Below, piece after piece: positions 31,692 to 40,658 of a stretch of DNA of 64,000 nucleotides. The stretch is from Phytomonospora endophytica. Lineage in GTDB: Bacteria > Actinomycetota > Actinomycetes > Mycobacteriales > Micromonosporaceae. The position numbers and the translations under genes are program-made. The stretch lies in the NCBI RefSeq assembly GCF_014202425.1, contig NZ_JACHGT010000006.1, forward strand, positions 186,001 through 250,000. The letters are read 5' to 3'. Under the pieces are notes generated by a model. It was not told the origin of the DNA. It worked only from the letters and a program-made list of their open reading frames with translations, and made no database searches. Within the stretch, counting starts at the first letter, position 1. Every line of letters starts with the position of its first letter.

Positions 31692-32747
31692 ATGGCACTG
31701 CTCGAAGTAGAGGACCTCGCGGTCACCTTCCAGCGCAAGGGAACCGCGCCCGTGCACGCCGTCGACGGCGTCTCCTTCACGGTCGCCGAAGGGCAGGTCG
31801 TCGGCCTGGTCGGCGAGTCGGGCTGCGGAAAGAGCGTGACCTCCCTGGCGCTGATGGGCCTGCTGGCCAAGCGGGGCGTGAAGGTCGGCGGGAAGGCGCT
31901 GTTCGACGGCAACGACCTGCTGACCATGCCCGGCAGCACGCTGCGGGACATGCGCGGCTCCGAGATGGCGATGATCTTCCAGGATCCGCTGTCCTCGCTC
32001 AACCCGGTGATCCCCATCGGGCTCCAGGTGACCGAGGTCTTGAAGCGGCACCGGGGAATGAAGGGCGAGCCGGCCGAGAAGGAGGCCGCCGACCTGCTCG
32101 ACAGGGTCGGGATCCCCGACCCGAGGCGGCGCCTGAAGGAGTACCCGCACCAGTTGTCGGGCGGGATGCGGCAGCGTGCGCTGATCGCGATGGCCGTCGC
32201 GTGCCGGCCCCGCCTGCTGATCGCCGACGAGCCGACCACGGCGCTCGACGTGACGATCCAGGCGCAGATCCTCGAACTGCTCAAGGAACTGGTGGCGCAG
32301 CAGGGAACCGCGCTGATCATGATCACCCACGACCTCGGCGTCGTCGCCGGGCTGTGCGATGAGATCAACGTGATGTACGCCGGGCGCGTCGTCGAGGGCG
32401 CCGCGCGCAGGCCGCTGTTCGCGTCGCCGACGCACCCGTACTCGGTGGGGCTGCTGGGATCCATCCCGAGGCTCGACGCGCCCCGGGGCGAGAAGCTGAA
32501 GCCGATCCCGGGGTCGGTGCGCGACAACATCGCCTGGGCCGACGGCTGCGCGTTCGCGCCTCGTTGTGCACATAGGACGGACGAGTGCCTGGACGGCCCG
32601 CCCGCGCTGGTGCAGACCTACACCGGTCACGCCTACCGCTGCGTCAATCCGGTCACCGGCGACGAAGTCGAGGCCGTGACCGCGGCCGCGACGCTGCCCG
32701 CGCCCTCCATTGTGGACGCCACGACCGATTCGGACGGTGAAGCATGA
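31692..32747 (+). CDS. Peptide ABC transporter ATPase (DppD type)
   Basis: The 351-residue ATPase has Walker [10 protein letters not shown]-loop [12 protein letters not shown], signature [14 protein letters not shown], Walker [13 protein letters not shown] and H-loop ITHDLG. The C-terminal oligopeptide-transporter extension has a [14 protein letters not shown] cysteine cluster that in this family can hold an iron-sulfur centre. The ATG at 31692 follows AGGGAC; longer upstream frames overlap the permease end and are rejected. Confidence 0.95.
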   Translation: MALLEVEDLAVTFQRKGTAPVHAVDGVSFTVAEGQVVGLVGESGCGKSVTSLALMGLLAKRGVKVGGKALFDGNDLLTMPGSTLRDMRGSEMAMIFQDPLSSLNPVIPIGLQVTEVLKRHRGMKGEPAEKEAADLLDRVGIPDPRRRLKEYPHQLSGGMRQRALIAMAVACRPRLLIADEPTTALDVTIQAQILELLKELVAQQGTALIMITHDLGVVAGLCDEINVMYAGRVVEGAARRPLFASPTHPYSVGLLGSIPRLDAPRGEKLKPIPGSVRDNIAWADGCAFAPRCAHRTDECLDGPPALVQTYTGHAYRCVNPVTGDEVEAVTAAATLPAPSIVDATTDSDGEA

Positions 32748-33790
32748 GCCTGCTCTCGGTACGCGACCTCAAGGTCCACTTCCCGATCAAGCGCGGTGTT
32801 CTCTTCGACCGCACCATCGGGCACGTCTACGCCGTCGACGGCGTCTCCCTCGACGTCGAGCGCGGCGGAACCTATGGCCTGGTAGGCGAATCCGGCTGCG
32901 GGAAGAGCACCCTCGGCCGGGCGGTGCTGCGGCTGGTCGACGTGACGTCGGGCAGTGTCGAGTTCGACGGCAAGGATCTGGCGACGCTGAAAGGGGAGCC
33001 GCTGCGCAAGGAGCGCAGCCGGCTCCAGATGGTGTTCCAGGACCCGATGTCGAGCCTCGATCCGCGGCAGAACGTCGAGTCGATCCTGTCGGAGGGCCTC
33101 GCCGCGCACGGGATGATCGGTGACCGCAAGGCCCGCCGTGCGCACATCCAGCAGACCCTCGACGCCGTCGGCCTGCCGCGAGGCGCGCTGAGCCGGTACC
33201 CGCACGAGTTCTCCGGCGGGCAGCGGCAGCGCATCGGGATCGCCCGCGCGCTGGTCTTGAAACCCGACGTGATCATCGCCGACGAGCCGGTGTCGGCGCT
33301 CGACGTGTCGGTGCAGGCGCAGGTGATCAACCTCCTCGAAGAGCTGCAGAACGACCTGGGGCTGACCTATCTCGTCATCGCGCACGACCTGGCGGTCGTG
33401 CGGCACATCAGTGACACGATCGGCGTGATGTACCTGGGCGGGATCGTCGAGGAGGCGCCCAGCGACGTCCTCTACGTCAGTCCGCGCCACCCGTACACGA
33501 AGGCGCTGATGTCGGCCGTGCCCGTGCCCGACCCCGAGGTGGAGGACTCGCGCGAGCGGGTGCTGCTCAAGGGCGACCTGCCGTCGCCGGCGAACCCGCC
33601 GACGGGTTGCCGTTTCCACACGCGCTGCCCGTGGCGGCAGGAGACGCGCTGTGACACCGAGCGGCCGGAGCTGACGCTGGTCGGCGACGGGCACAAGGTC
33701 GCCTGCCACTGGGCCGCCGAGATCGAGGCGGGGGAGATCCAGCCGAAGAGTGACGCGGTGGTGGGAGCGACGACGGCCGAGGTGGCCTGA
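32744..33790 (+). CDS. Peptide ABC transporter ATPase (DppF type)
   Basis: The 348-residue second ATPase shows Walker [50 protein letters not shown] and [11 protein letters not shown], then the C-terminal [16 protein letters not shown] cluster. ATGA overlap with the previous gene. It ends the operon; a repeat element with DnaA-box-like words follows directly. Confidence 0.95.
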   Translation: MSLLSVRDLKVHFPIKRGVLFDRTIGHVYAVDGVSLDVERGGTYGLVGESGCGKSTLGRAVLRLVDVTSGSVEFDGKDLATLKGEPLRKERSRLQMVFQDPMSSLDPRQNVESILSEGLAAHGMIGDRKARRAHIQQTLDAVGLPRGALSRYPHEFSGGQRQRIGIARALVLKPDVIIADEPVSALDVSVQAQVINLLEELQNDLGLTYLVIAHDLAVVRHISDTIGVMYLGGIVEEAPSDVLYVSPRHPYTKALMSAVPVPDPEVEDSRERVLLKGDLPSPANPPTGCRFHTRCPWRQETRCDTERPELTLVGDGHKVACHWAAEIEAGEIQPKSDAVVGATTAEVA

Positions 33791-33797
33791 GGGGCGG

Positions 33798-33909
33798 TTG
33801 TCCACACCCGGCCGGTCATCCACAGGTAGACGGATTCACGTTCGCCAGGGCATGCGTGCGGCGGCGCTACGGTCGACGGTAGGGAGGAGGCCGGGAGGCC
33901 CCTGGGGGC
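33798..33909 (+). repeat. Dispersed repeat with paired DnaA-box-like words, copy 1
   Basis: Order: TTGTCCACA at 33798, TCATCCACA at 33816 (18 bases later), TTCACGTTCGCCA at 33835, then a 48-base block at 33862-33909 identical to 44727-44774. The whole layout recurs at 44664-44774. The 48-base block contains short self-complementary parts (CTAC/GTAG around GGTCGACG; GGCC-GGGA-GGCC). Confidence 0.75.
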
Positions 33910-33944
33910 TTCGCGTTTCCACGTCCCGTGCTGGAATGCCCCGC

Positions 33945-34769
33945 ATGGATCGCGAGACCACGCACGCCGCCATCGAGAAGTTCTGCGCCGACCGCGTCGG
34001 CGCCGAGGTGGCCGCCGAGTTCATGACACTCGCGCGGCCCGGCTTCGCCCTCACCCCCGCCGCCGACGGCCGCGGCACCGGCCACAGCCGTTTCGGCGGT
34101 GCACCGCTGCTCACGCCGGGCACGCCCTGGCCGGACTGCGACGGCCACCCGATGAGCCTCATCGCCGTCGTCGACACCGACGCGCTCGCGCCCTGGCTCG
34201 ACGGCGTCCTCCCGCCCGGCACCGGCGTGCTCAACTTCTTCTGCGTCGACCTGTACACCGATCAGGCCGCCGACGACGTCCACGACCGCGTCCTGGGCGA
34301 TCGCACGATCTCCTCGGCCCAGCTCGGCACCGTCATCGCCGCGCCCGCGGGCACGGCCGTCACCGTCGGGGCGCCGGAACTCGCCAGCGTCTTCGCCGCC
34401 CAGGAGTGGGCGGCGACGCCGGGCTTCTGCCTCCCCGACGACTGGGACCCGTCGTTCCGGCTCACCGGCCTCGACCCCTACGAGATGCTCACGCTCTTCG
34501 CCGAGCGGCTGGCCGACCTGCGCGAACAACCCGGCGTGGTCTCGACGGGCGACGTCGCGTTCGGCTGGCCCGACTTCCCGACCGGCGGCTCGATGTCGAT
34601 GGAGCTCGGCGTGGACCCGACGAGCCTTCACCATCTCCTCCAGCTCGACGGCGGCGACTACGAGTACTACATCGGCGGCGAAGGCGGCATCATGCACTGG
34701 TCCATCCCCGGCGTCGCGCTGGCCGTGGGCGACTTCACCAAGGCGATCCCCACCCCCGACCACTTCTAG
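33945..34769 (+). CDS. DUF1963 (YwqG-like) protein
   Basis: The 274-residue protein matches the YwqG/DUF1963 fold: SRFGGAPLLTPGTPWPDCDGHPMSLIAVVDTDAL, GVLNFFCVDLY, and the C-terminal GGDYEYYIGGEGGIMHWSIP. The family is found as a stand-alone or polymorphic-toxin-associated domain, with no proven activity. The ATG at 33945 begins just after the repeat element. The next gene follows seven bases later. Confidence 0.82.
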   Translation: MDRETTHAAIEKFCADRVGAEVAAEFMTLARPGFALTPAADGRGTGHSRFGGAPLLTPGTPWPDCDGHPMSLIAVVDTDALAPWLDGVLPPGTGVLNFFCVDLYTDQAADDVHDRVLGDRTISSAQLGTVIAAPAGTAVTVGAPELASVFAAQEWAATPGFCLPDDWDPSFRLTGLDPYEMLTLFAERLADLREQPGVVSTGDVAFGWPDFPTGGSMSMELGVDPTSLHHLLQLDGGDYEYYIGGEGGIMHWSIPGVALAVGDFTKAIPTPDHF

Positions 34770-34776
34770 GAGACCC

Positions 34777-35736
34777 ATGCTCGTCAGCGCGCAGATCCCC
34801 TCCGACACCTCCATCGCCGACGTCTCCTTCGTCCGCCACGACGGCATCGACCTCGTCGTGTGCGCCGACCGCTGGGGAGCCCTGTGGACGTGGAGCCCGT
34901 CGACCGGCGAGTGGGACCAGCCGAACCTCGGCTTCGCCCACGCCTCCGACCCGGTCATGCGGCCCTATCCCGACGCGACGAACGAGTTCGACATGATCGC
35001 GGCGGCGTCGGTCGGCGGGCGACTGCTGCTGGCCGGTGGCGGCGACGAGCAGGAACCGGCGCTCTGGGACTTCACGACCGGCGAGGTCGTCGCGCGGGCG
35101 CCGGTGACCGGCGCCTACCTCAGCGACGTCGTCGCCCACGGCGGCCGCTTCTACACGGCCGAGCAGTATTCCGAGGAGGTGCGGCTGTGGACGCCCGGCG
35201 TGCGCGGTGACGCCGTCGCCGAGGTCGGCTCGCTGTTCTGCCTGGCGACCGCGCGGGTCGGCGGGCGTGACCTGCTGCTCGCCGGGGGCGAGGGCGTGGT
35301 CGTCCACACCGCCGACACGCACGTGGAGCTGGCCTCTTTCGCGCCTTACGACGGGCGAGTGTGGGGTGTGACGGCGTGCGAGGCAAACGAGCGTTCGCTG
35401 ATCATCGGCGTCACCGAGAACGGCCGGTTGTGCGTCTGGGACCTCGACGACGGCGGCGAGGAGGAGATCTATGAACCGGTCACCGCGACGGAGGGCTCGC
35501 TGGAGAACGTCGAGGTGCTGACCGTCGGCGGCCGTCCGCTGGCGGTGACCCCGGCCGACGGCGGCGGGCTGCGGCTGTGGGATGTCACCGACGGGAGCGA
35601 GGCCGGGCACGTCGAGGCCTCCGGGCACGGCGTCACCGCGATGGAGACGGCGAGCGCCGACGGGCGGACGGTTCTGGTGACCGGCGGCTTCGACGGGGTC
35701 GTGCGCCTGTGGGAGGCGTCGGACCTGACTCAGTAG
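34777..35736 (+). CDS. WD40-repeat beta-propeller protein
   Basis: The 319-residue protein has repeated blades of about 40-45 residues ending in W-D/W-like motifs (LWTWSPSTGEWD, ALWDFTTGEVVARAP, VRLWTPGVRG, LCVWDLDDGGEEE, LRLWDVTDGSEAG, VRLWEASDLTQ), enough for a six- to seven-bladed propeller. There is no signal peptide, so it is a cytosolic scaffold. It is coupled to the DUF1963 gene (AGGAG before the ATG). Its stop overlaps the convergent TetR gene by seven bases. Confidence 0.85.
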   Translation: MLVSAQIPSDTSIADVSFVRHDGIDLVVCADRWGALWTWSPSTGEWDQPNLGFAHASDPVMRPYPDATNEFDMIAAASVGGRLLLAGGGDEQEPALWDFTTGEVVARAPVTGAYLSDVVAHGGRFYTAEQYSEEVRLWTPGVRGDAVAEVGSLFCLATARVGGRDLLLAGGEGVVVHTADTHVELASFAPYDGRVWGVTACEANERSLIIGVTENGRLCVWDLDDGGEEEIYEPVTATEGSLENVEVLTVGGRPLAVTPADGGGLRLWDVTDGSEAGHVEASGHGVTAMETASADGRTVLVTGGFDGVVRLWEASDLTQ

Positions 35737-36308
35737 AGGAGTGCCTGCTCGACGGCGTCGGCGACGATCTCGCCCGCGTTGATGATCGGCGCGGTGTCGC
35801 GCAGCGTCCGCGCGAGGATGAAGGCGCCCTCCAGGCTCGCGATCGCCGACATCGCCAGCGCGCGCGCCCTCGGCGTGTCGATGCCCGCCTCGACGAAGCG
35901 CGCCTCGGCCTGGTCGATCCACGACGTGAACACCTCTGCGGTCACCTCGCGCAGCGCCTCGTCGGTGGAGGCGACCTCCAGGGCGAGCGTGGCGATCGGG
36001 CACGCGTCGGCGAAGCCGCTCGCCGACAGCACGGCGGCGGCTCCGGCGAACCACGCGCGGATGCCGGCGGCGACGTCCTCGACCTGCACCAGCGCGAAGG
36101 TCCGCGCGTAGCGGGCGCCCTCGGTGCGCACGACCTCGGCGGCGAGTTGCTGCTTGCCGCCGGGGAAGAAGTGGTACAGCGAGCCGAACGGCGCCTTGGC
36201 CTCGACGGTGATCTGTTTGACGCCGGTCCCGGTGTAGCCGTTGCGGCGGAAGAGCTCGGCGCTGGAGTCGAGGAGGCGCAGGCGGGTCGTGGAGCGCGAG
36301 GCGGACAT
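35730..36308 (-). CDS. TetR-family repressor (LmrA/YxaF type)
   Basis: The 192-residue regulator has the HTH LRLLDSSAELFRRNGYTGTGVKQITVEAKAPFGSLYHFFPGGKQQL, whose GSLYHFFPGGK is characteristic of the LmrA/YxaF subgroup, which often responds to flavonoids or antibiotics. The C-terminal domain is about 120 residues. It diverges from an alpha/beta hydrolase; a TCGCT-AG-AGCGA palindrome between them is the likely operator. Confidence 0.92.
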   Translation of the reverse strand: MSASRSTTRLRLLDSSAELFRRNGYTGTGVKQITVEAKAPFGSLYHFFPGGKQQLAAEVVRTEGARYARTFALVQVEDVAAGIRAWFAGAAAVLSASGFADACPIATLALEVASTDEALREVTAEVFTSWIDQAEARFVEAGIDTPRARALAMSAIASLEGAFILARTLRDTAPIINAGEIVADAVEQALLY

Positions 36309-36326
36309 GATCGCGAGTGTAGTGTC

Positions 36327-36338
36327 TCGCTAGAGCGA
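36327..36338. promoter_or_regulatory. Palindromic operator TCGCTAGAGCGA
   Basis: TCGCT-AG-AGCGA is a perfect inverted repeat in the 50-base interval between the TetR and hydrolase genes. It is part of a 24-base sequence (36328-36351) repeated exactly at 41325-41348. Confidence 0.6.
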
Positions 36339-36358
36339 TCTATCAAGAAGGAGTCGGC

Positions 36359-37315
36359 GTGTCGACATCCGAACCGTCCCCGCCCCCGATCTCGCGCGCC
36401 CCGATCCACACCTCCGTCCTGCGGTCCGGCTCGATCCGGTACCGCGTCGAGGGTCCCGAGGACGCGCCCCCGGTCGTCCTCCTGCACGGCCCGCTCATGA
36501 ACGGCACGGTCTGGGACGGCGTCGTCGATCGCCTCCGCGACCGCCACCGCTGCTTCACGCCGACCCTCCCGCTGGGCGGACACGACGTCCCCATGGACGC
36601 CGACGCCGACCTGTCGATCCGGGGCGTGGCACTGCTCGTCGAGGAGTTCCTCGCCGAACGCGGGCTCAGCGACGTCACCCTCGTCCTCAATGACTGGGGC
36701 GGTGCCCAGGTCCTCGTCTCCGAGCGCCGCACCGAGCGCGTCGGCCGCGTCGTCCTCACCTCCTGCGAGGCCTTCGACAACTACCCGCCCGGGAAGGCCG
36801 GCCGGACACTGCGCGACGCCGCACGCGTTCCCGGCGGGCTGTGGCTGCTGTCGCGGCTGTCGGGTATGCGCGCCTTCCGTCGCGCCCCGAACGGCTGGGG
36901 CGCCATGAGCAGGCGCCCGATCCCCGACGCGACGATGGACGCCTGGTTCGCGCCCATGCGCGCGCACCGCCTCGTCCGCCGCGACCTCCGCAAGTACCTG
37001 CTGTCGGTGCCCTCGCGCGAGACGCTGCTCGCGTGGTCGGAGGCGATGCGCGGCTACGCCGACCCCGTCCTGATCGTGTGGGCCGCCGAAGACGAACTCA
37101 TGCCCCCGGAGCACGGCCCGCGCCTCGCCGGGCTGTTCCCCGACGCGCGTCTCGTCGAGCTCGACGACTGCCGCACGCTCATCCCGATCGACCGTCCGGA
37201 GGCGCTCGCCGCCGAGATCGCCCGGTTCGTCGGCAACGGCACCGTTGTCCAGCCGTTATACCCCCGTGATCGGGGCCGCGAAGATCGACCCGATCGGAGG
37301 ACCCCTTCACGCTGA
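36359..37315 (+). CDS. Alpha/beta hydrolase, dehalogenase-like, lacking the usual catalytic His
   Basis: The 318-residue protein has the HGPLMNGTVWDGV oxyanion loop, a nucleophile elbow LNDWGGA in which D112 takes the place of Ser, and WAAEDELMPP with the acid near D245. This resembles haloalkane dehalogenase or epoxide hydrolase. The final block, where His is expected, reads DDCRTLIPIDRPEALAAEIA, without His. The subgroup with DSRTLIP-type ends is known to me only as annotated hydrolases, so activity is uncertain. GTG start after AAGAAGGAG. The divergent TetR gene is its probable regulator. Confidence 0.85.
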   Translation: MSTSEPSPPPISRAPIHTSVLRSGSIRYRVEGPEDAPPVVLLHGPLMNGTVWDGVVDRLRDRHRCFTPTLPLGGHDVPMDADADLSIRGVALLVEEFLAERGLSDVTLVLNDWGGAQVLVSERRTERVGRVVLTSCEAFDNYPPGKAGRTLRDAARVPGGLWLLSRLSGMRAFRRAPNGWGAMSRRPIPDATMDAWFAPMRAHRLVRRDLRKYLLSVPSRETLLAWSEAMRGYADPVLIVWAAEDELMPPEHGPRLAGLFPDARLVELDDCRTLIPIDRPEALAAEIARFVGNGTVVQPLYPRDRGREDRPDRRTPSR

Positions 37316-37319
37316 GCAT

Positions 37320-37368
37320 CTGAAATCTGTTTCAGGGGTGTTGCGCGCGCCACGTTTGCCTCTATGCT
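37320..37368 (+). promoter_or_regulatory. Hairpin and promoter before the ricin-type lectin
   Basis: CTGAAA-TCTG-TTTCAG (37320-37335) can end the hydrolase transcript. It is followed by -35 TTGCGC (37341-37346), a 16-base spacer and -10 TATGCT (37363-37368), a plausible housekeeping promoter. Confidence 0.55.
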
Positions 37369-37411
37369 GACCCGCACGGGACCACGCCCTAGGTCCCGCT
37401 GGAGGTGTGGC

Positions 37412-38101
37412 ATGCGGTCCAAGGACGCGCTGATCGCGGGTGCGGTGGCGGTGCTGGCGTTCGGTACGGTTTTCACCGGCCTGAGCGTGATTCGCGGCGA
37501 ATTCCGCGACAACACCGTCGACATGTACCGCGACTACGACAGCGGCGAGCCCGACGGCCGTGATTTCGCATTGCCGGACTCCGGAAACGACCCCGCGCCC
37601 GCCTCCCCGGTGACCGACCCCGAGGTTCCCCTGGCCGACGGCGCCTACGTCCTCCAGCCCGCCCACTCGCTCAAGTGCCTGGCGGGCGCCGACGTCGACG
37701 GCCGTGTCCTCCTCGTCCAGCGGACCTGCCTGCTCGGCGAGAAGGCCCCGGTCCAGCCCGAGACGATGCCCATGATCCAGCTGACCGAGACCGGTGGCGG
37801 CAACTACCTCGTCCAGCTCGCCGGCGCGGCCGGGCTGTGCATGACCGTCGACTACGGGATCGGTGAGGAAGGGCGCCTGGTCGGACAGCAGGAATGCAAT
37901 CCGGGCCTGTATCACCAGCGCTTTATCCTCAAAGCGGTGGAAAAACCCGTCGCGGGTGGATTCCAGATTCGTCCCGAACACAGCGAACTGTGTTTGACGG
38001 TACCCAAGAGCAGTACTAAGTCTGGCGTTTCGCTGGTGCAATCCGAGTGTAAGAAGAATGCGGCCAACCAAGAGTTCATGGTCGACCCTGCGATCGTCTG
38101 A
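37412..38101 (+). CDS. Membrane-anchored ricin-type beta-trefoil lectin
   Basis: The 229-residue protein starts at ATG 37412 after GGAGGTG. It has an N-terminal membrane span (LIAGAVAVLAFGTVFTGLSVI, 7-27), an acidic linker, then a RICIN/CBM13-like domain with three similar units (YVLQPAHSLKCLAGADVDG, YLVQLAGAAGLCMTVDYG, FQIRPEHSELCLTVPKSS), each with a cysteine and ending in Q-rich strands. It probably binds carbohydrate outside the membrane. The exact ligand is unknown. Confidence 0.82.
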   Translation: MRSKDALIAGAVAVLAFGTVFTGLSVIRGEFRDNTVDMYRDYDSGEPDGRDFALPDSGNDPAPASPVTDPEVPLADGAYVLQPAHSLKCLAGADVDGRVLLVQRTCLLGEKAPVQPETMPMIQLTETGGGNYLVQLAGAAGLCMTVDYGIGEEGRLVGQQECNPGLYHQRFILKAVEKPVAGGFQIRPEHSELCLTVPKSSTKSGVSLVQSECKKNAANQEFMVDPAIV

Positions 38102-38195
38102 ATCGGTTGTCCGACAGTCTCATTAAGCGTCACTGTCATACCCCGGATCTAGACTTGGAGGCAGATCCGCGTCACCGCCGGGGGAAGGACGCGTC

Positions 38196-38534
38196 ATGCC
38201 GGATTCGGATGCCCAGCCCACCGTCCACACTGGATTTCGCAGGTTCCTCAGCAAGCTGATCCGCAGGCCGCACGCGCCCTTGATCAAGCGCGGCGGCGGC
38301 TCCAGCGACCCCTTCGACGGCCTCGGCGCGCACTCGCCGCTGGAGCTGCCGTGGCGTGATCCGCCGTCGGTGCGCCCGTCCCGGCGCTCACGGATGGTGC
38401 CCGAGTGGTGGCGGCGTACGCGCGATTTCTTAGGGTCGCGAGTTTGGCGGGCCAGGGCCCTGCTCGCCGCGATGATCATTTCTCCGGTACTGGCGATCCT
38501 GGCCGGTTCCTGCGCTTACTTGAACTCTCGTTAA
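38196..38534 (+). CDS. Hypothetical tail-anchored protein
   Basis: The 112-residue protein starts MPDSDAQPTVHTGFRRFLSK after GGGGGAAGGA. It is basic and disordered for 85 residues and ends with a single hydrophobic span (ALLAAMIISPVLAILAGSCAYL) before the C-terminus. It probably inserts with the N-terminus inside. There is no recognised family. It sits in a run of surface proteins. Confidence 0.65.
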   Translation: MPDSDAQPTVHTGFRRFLSKLIRRPHAPLIKRGGGSSDPFDGLGAHSPLELPWRDPPSVRPSRRSRMVPEWWRRTRDFLGSRVWRARALLAAMIISPVLAILAGSCAYLNSR

Positions 38535-38635
38535 GGCCCGGGTAGCCGCCCGGTTAATCCGTTTCGTTCCCGTGCCCCCCACGCCGTCGGCCCGAGTCGT
38601 ACGCTATCGCCCAAGACTGCCGAAAGGACGGGCGT

Positions 38636-39778
38636 ATGGCGCTGACCCCACCCGCCGAACATGAGCCGGACGGCCTCACGAAGGGCGACGGCGTCTCCGC
38701 GCCTTTCGCCTCACTCGCCGACGCGCACCGCCGCGGCCGCGCGCTCCGCCCGGCGACGCCGCCGCGCGGAGCGGGAGCCGCCGGGGCTCCGGCGGTGCCG
38801 ACACCGACGTCCTCGCCGACGCGGGCCACCGCGCCCTCCCCGAAGGCGAAGACGGCGGCCCGGGCCGAGTCGCCGTTCGCGACGCTGAAGGCGAGGGCCG
38901 CGAAGGCCAGAACGGCGAAGGCCGAAGCGGCGAAGGCCGAAGCGGCGAAGGCCGAAGCGGCGAAGGCCGAAGCGGCGAAGGCGCGAGACGTTGACGCCGA
39001 GGCTACGAGCGCGACCCCGAAGGCCGCGCCGGTCACGACTCCGAAGACCGTGCCGGTCGTGACCTCGAATATCGAGCCGGTCACGCCCCCGAAGGCCGTG
39101 CCGAAGAAGACCCCGAAACTCCGCACCCCCCGCGCCGATCGCCCCCGAACCGCACCGGCGTCGCCGCGCACCCGCCGTCCGGCCGCAGGGCGGATCCTGG
39201 TCCGGCTGTTCGATCGCACACCGTCGGCCAGGCCCACCGTCGCGGCCCGGACGTCGCCGGACACCGGCACGACCAGCGGCATCGCGTGGGCCGTGCGCTC
39301 GCTGGTGCTCGTCGCGGGAGTCGGCGTCACCATCGCGCTCGCCGGCACCTGGAACGGCACCGGGCCGACGATCCCCGAGGCGCAGCCGGTCGAGCAGCAG
39401 GCGCCGCCCACGCTCGCACCCGCCGCCGACCCGACCACCACGACCACCCCGTCGACGCCACCGACGACGAAGAAGACCGACCCGCCGAAAGAGAACGACG
39501 ACAACGGCGGCGGTGGCGACAACGGTGGCGGCGGCTCCGACGGCGGAGGCGACGACAACGGTGGCGGAGGTGGCGACGACTCCACGAAGCGGCCGAAGCC
39601 CGAGCCGGACGACCCCTGCCCGGCCGACATCTGCTTCGTCCCCGACGACCCCGAGCCCACCGACGACTACACGCCCTACGACCCTGACCCCGAGCCCTAC
39701 GAGCCCCCGCCCGACGACGGTGGCGGCGGCCAGCTCTGCAGCGTCGACCCGACGACCGGACAGGTCTGGTGCTACTAG
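38636..39778 (+). CDS. Low-complexity membrane protein with Lys-Ala-Glu repeats
   Basis: The 380-residue protein has an Ala/Lys/Pro-rich cytosolic N-terminus with a perfect A-K-A-E-A repeat (about residues 94-113), a basic region, a single membrane span (WAVRSLVLVAGVGVTIALAG, about 221-240) and an extracytoplasmic Pro/Thr then Gly/Asp-rich tail with four cysteines (DPCPADICF, QLCSVDPTTGQVWCY). The Lys-rich part could bind DNA or RNA like histone-type Lys/Ala tails; this is inference. Its stop codon lies in a CTAGAGCGATC word, followed by a strong terminator. Confidence 0.7.
   Translation: MALTPPAEHEPDGLTKGDGVSAPFASLADAHRRGRALRPATPPRGAGAAGAPAVPTPTSSPTRATAPSPKAKTAARAESPFATLKARAAKARTAKAEAAKAEAAKAEAAKAEAAKARDVDAEATSATPKAAPVTTPKTVPVVTSNIEPVTPPKAVPKKTPKLRTPRADRPRTAPASPRTRRPAAGRILVRLFDRTPSARPTVAARTSPDTGTTSGIAWAVRSLVLVAGVGVTIALAGTWNGTGPTIPEAQPVEQQAPPTLAPAADPTTTTTPSTPPTTKKTDPPKENDDNGGGGDNGGGGSDGGGDDNGGGGGDDSTKRPKPEPDDPCPADICFVPDDPEPTDDYTPYDPDPEPYEPPPDDGGGGQLCSVDPTTGQVWCY
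38915..38974 (+). repeat. Four perfect 15-bp tandem repeats encoding KAEAA
   Basis: The 15-base unit GCGAAGGCCGAAGCG is repeated four times without change (38915, 38930, 38945, 38960), followed by a partial copy. Lack of synonymous drift indicates recent expansion or ongoing homogenisation. Confidence 0.9.
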
Positions 39779-39800
39779 AGCGATCACTCCAGTCACGTGG

Positions 39801-39830
39801 ACCGGCCCCGCTGCGGCGGGGCCGGTTTTT
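39801..39830 (+). terminator. Strong rho-independent terminator
   Basis: ACCGGCCCCGC pairs with GCGGGGCCGGT and is followed by a run of T, 22 bases after the stop of the Lys-Ala-Glu protein. Confidence 0.9.
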
Positions 39831-39870
39831 CACGCGTGCGGAACGGGCCGCCCTGCTCGACAATCGTCCG

Positions 39871-40491
39871 ATGGGAACCGACATCAGCGGCTTCGTCGAG
39901 ATCCGCCCCCACCAGCGCTGGCGCACCACCACCGTCGCGGCCTGGGAGTACGTCGCCGACCTCGACCACCTCTTCGACGGGCGCTCCTACGACCTCTTCG
40001 GCTGCCTGTTCGGCGTCCGCAACTACGCCGGGTTCCGGCCCGTCGCCGCAGGCCGCGGCCTCCCCGGCGACCTCTCCTCGCGAGGCGCGGCCGAGTGGGA
40101 GGAGTGGTGCAGCGGCTGCCACGACCCGACGTGGATCACCTGGGCCGAACTCGCCGCCATCGACCTCGACGAACCCGCCGAGCGTCCCGACCTGCGCTAC
40201 CACCACTACCGGCGCACCCCGGACGGCGGCCTGAAACGTGTCGCCAAGTTCAGCGGCGGCCGCCCCATCGGCGAGCTCATCGCCGCTTCGGGGATGACAC
40301 CCGCCGAAGGCCCCGTCCCGTGGCCCGTGGGCACGGAGTGGACCGACGGCGACGACGTCTACCGCATCGAGCGCCTCGTCCGCCGCGACGTCCTGCCCGG
40401 CTCGATGAGCGCGCTGTGGCAGATCATGGGCGCGCTCGCCGAGCTGCACGGGGCCGAGCATGTGCGCCTCGTCGTCTACTTCGACAGTTAG
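39871..40491 (+). CDS. Hypothetical protein
   Basis: The 206-residue protein begins MGTDISGFVEIRPHQRW and contains many aromatic residues (WEYVADLDHLF, CLFGVRNYAGF, WEEWCSGCHDPTWITWAEL) and the CSGCHD pair. Proteins of this type occur in actinomycetes and some phages without assigned function; no membrane or signal segment is present. The gene ends with a Val/Tyr-rich strand (HVRLVVYFDS). No partner is evident. Confidence 0.7.
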   Translation: MGTDISGFVEIRPHQRWRTTTVAAWEYVADLDHLFDGRSYDLFGCLFGVRNYAGFRPVAAGRGLPGDLSSRGAAEWEEWCSGCHDPTWITWAELAAIDLDEPAERPDLRYHHYRRTPDGGLKRVAKFSGGRPIGELIAASGMTPAEGPVPWPVGTEWTDGDDVYRIERLVRRDVLPGSMSALWQIMGALAELHGAEHVRLVVYFDS

Positions 40492-40526
40492 GGCGCACCT
40501 TCGAGGGCCTGGCGGGCGGCCGGATC

Positions 40527-40546
40527 CCTAGAGCGATCGCTCTAGG
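40527..40546. repeat. Perfect 20-base palindrome
   Basis: CCTAGAGCGATCGCTCTAGG reads the same on both strands and lies in the 167-base gap between two forward genes. It contains the CTAGAGCGATC word in both orientations. It may be a protein site or a short bidirectional hairpin. The rest of the gap shows no gene. Confidence 0.6.
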
Positions 40547-40658
40547 GACGAGAGCGCTGTGAGCAGGGGGCCTACCCCTACCCTGATGCCGAAACCGGGG
40601 GTCACCTCAGGGTCTTCACCGATAGCGGCACTATCCACTATGTCCATAGGCTCGCCGC

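Noticed and set aside
33852-33960. Possible short peptide containing LRSTVGRRPGGPWG in both copies of the dispersed repeat
   Set aside because: The shared part is identical at the DNA level, with no synonymous differences, and the upstream and downstream codons disagree, so a DNA or RNA element is more likely than a peptide.
38915-38974. CRISPR-like or regulatory repeat array
   Set aside because: The units are contiguous without spacers and in frame within a coding sequence, so this is a coding minisatellite.
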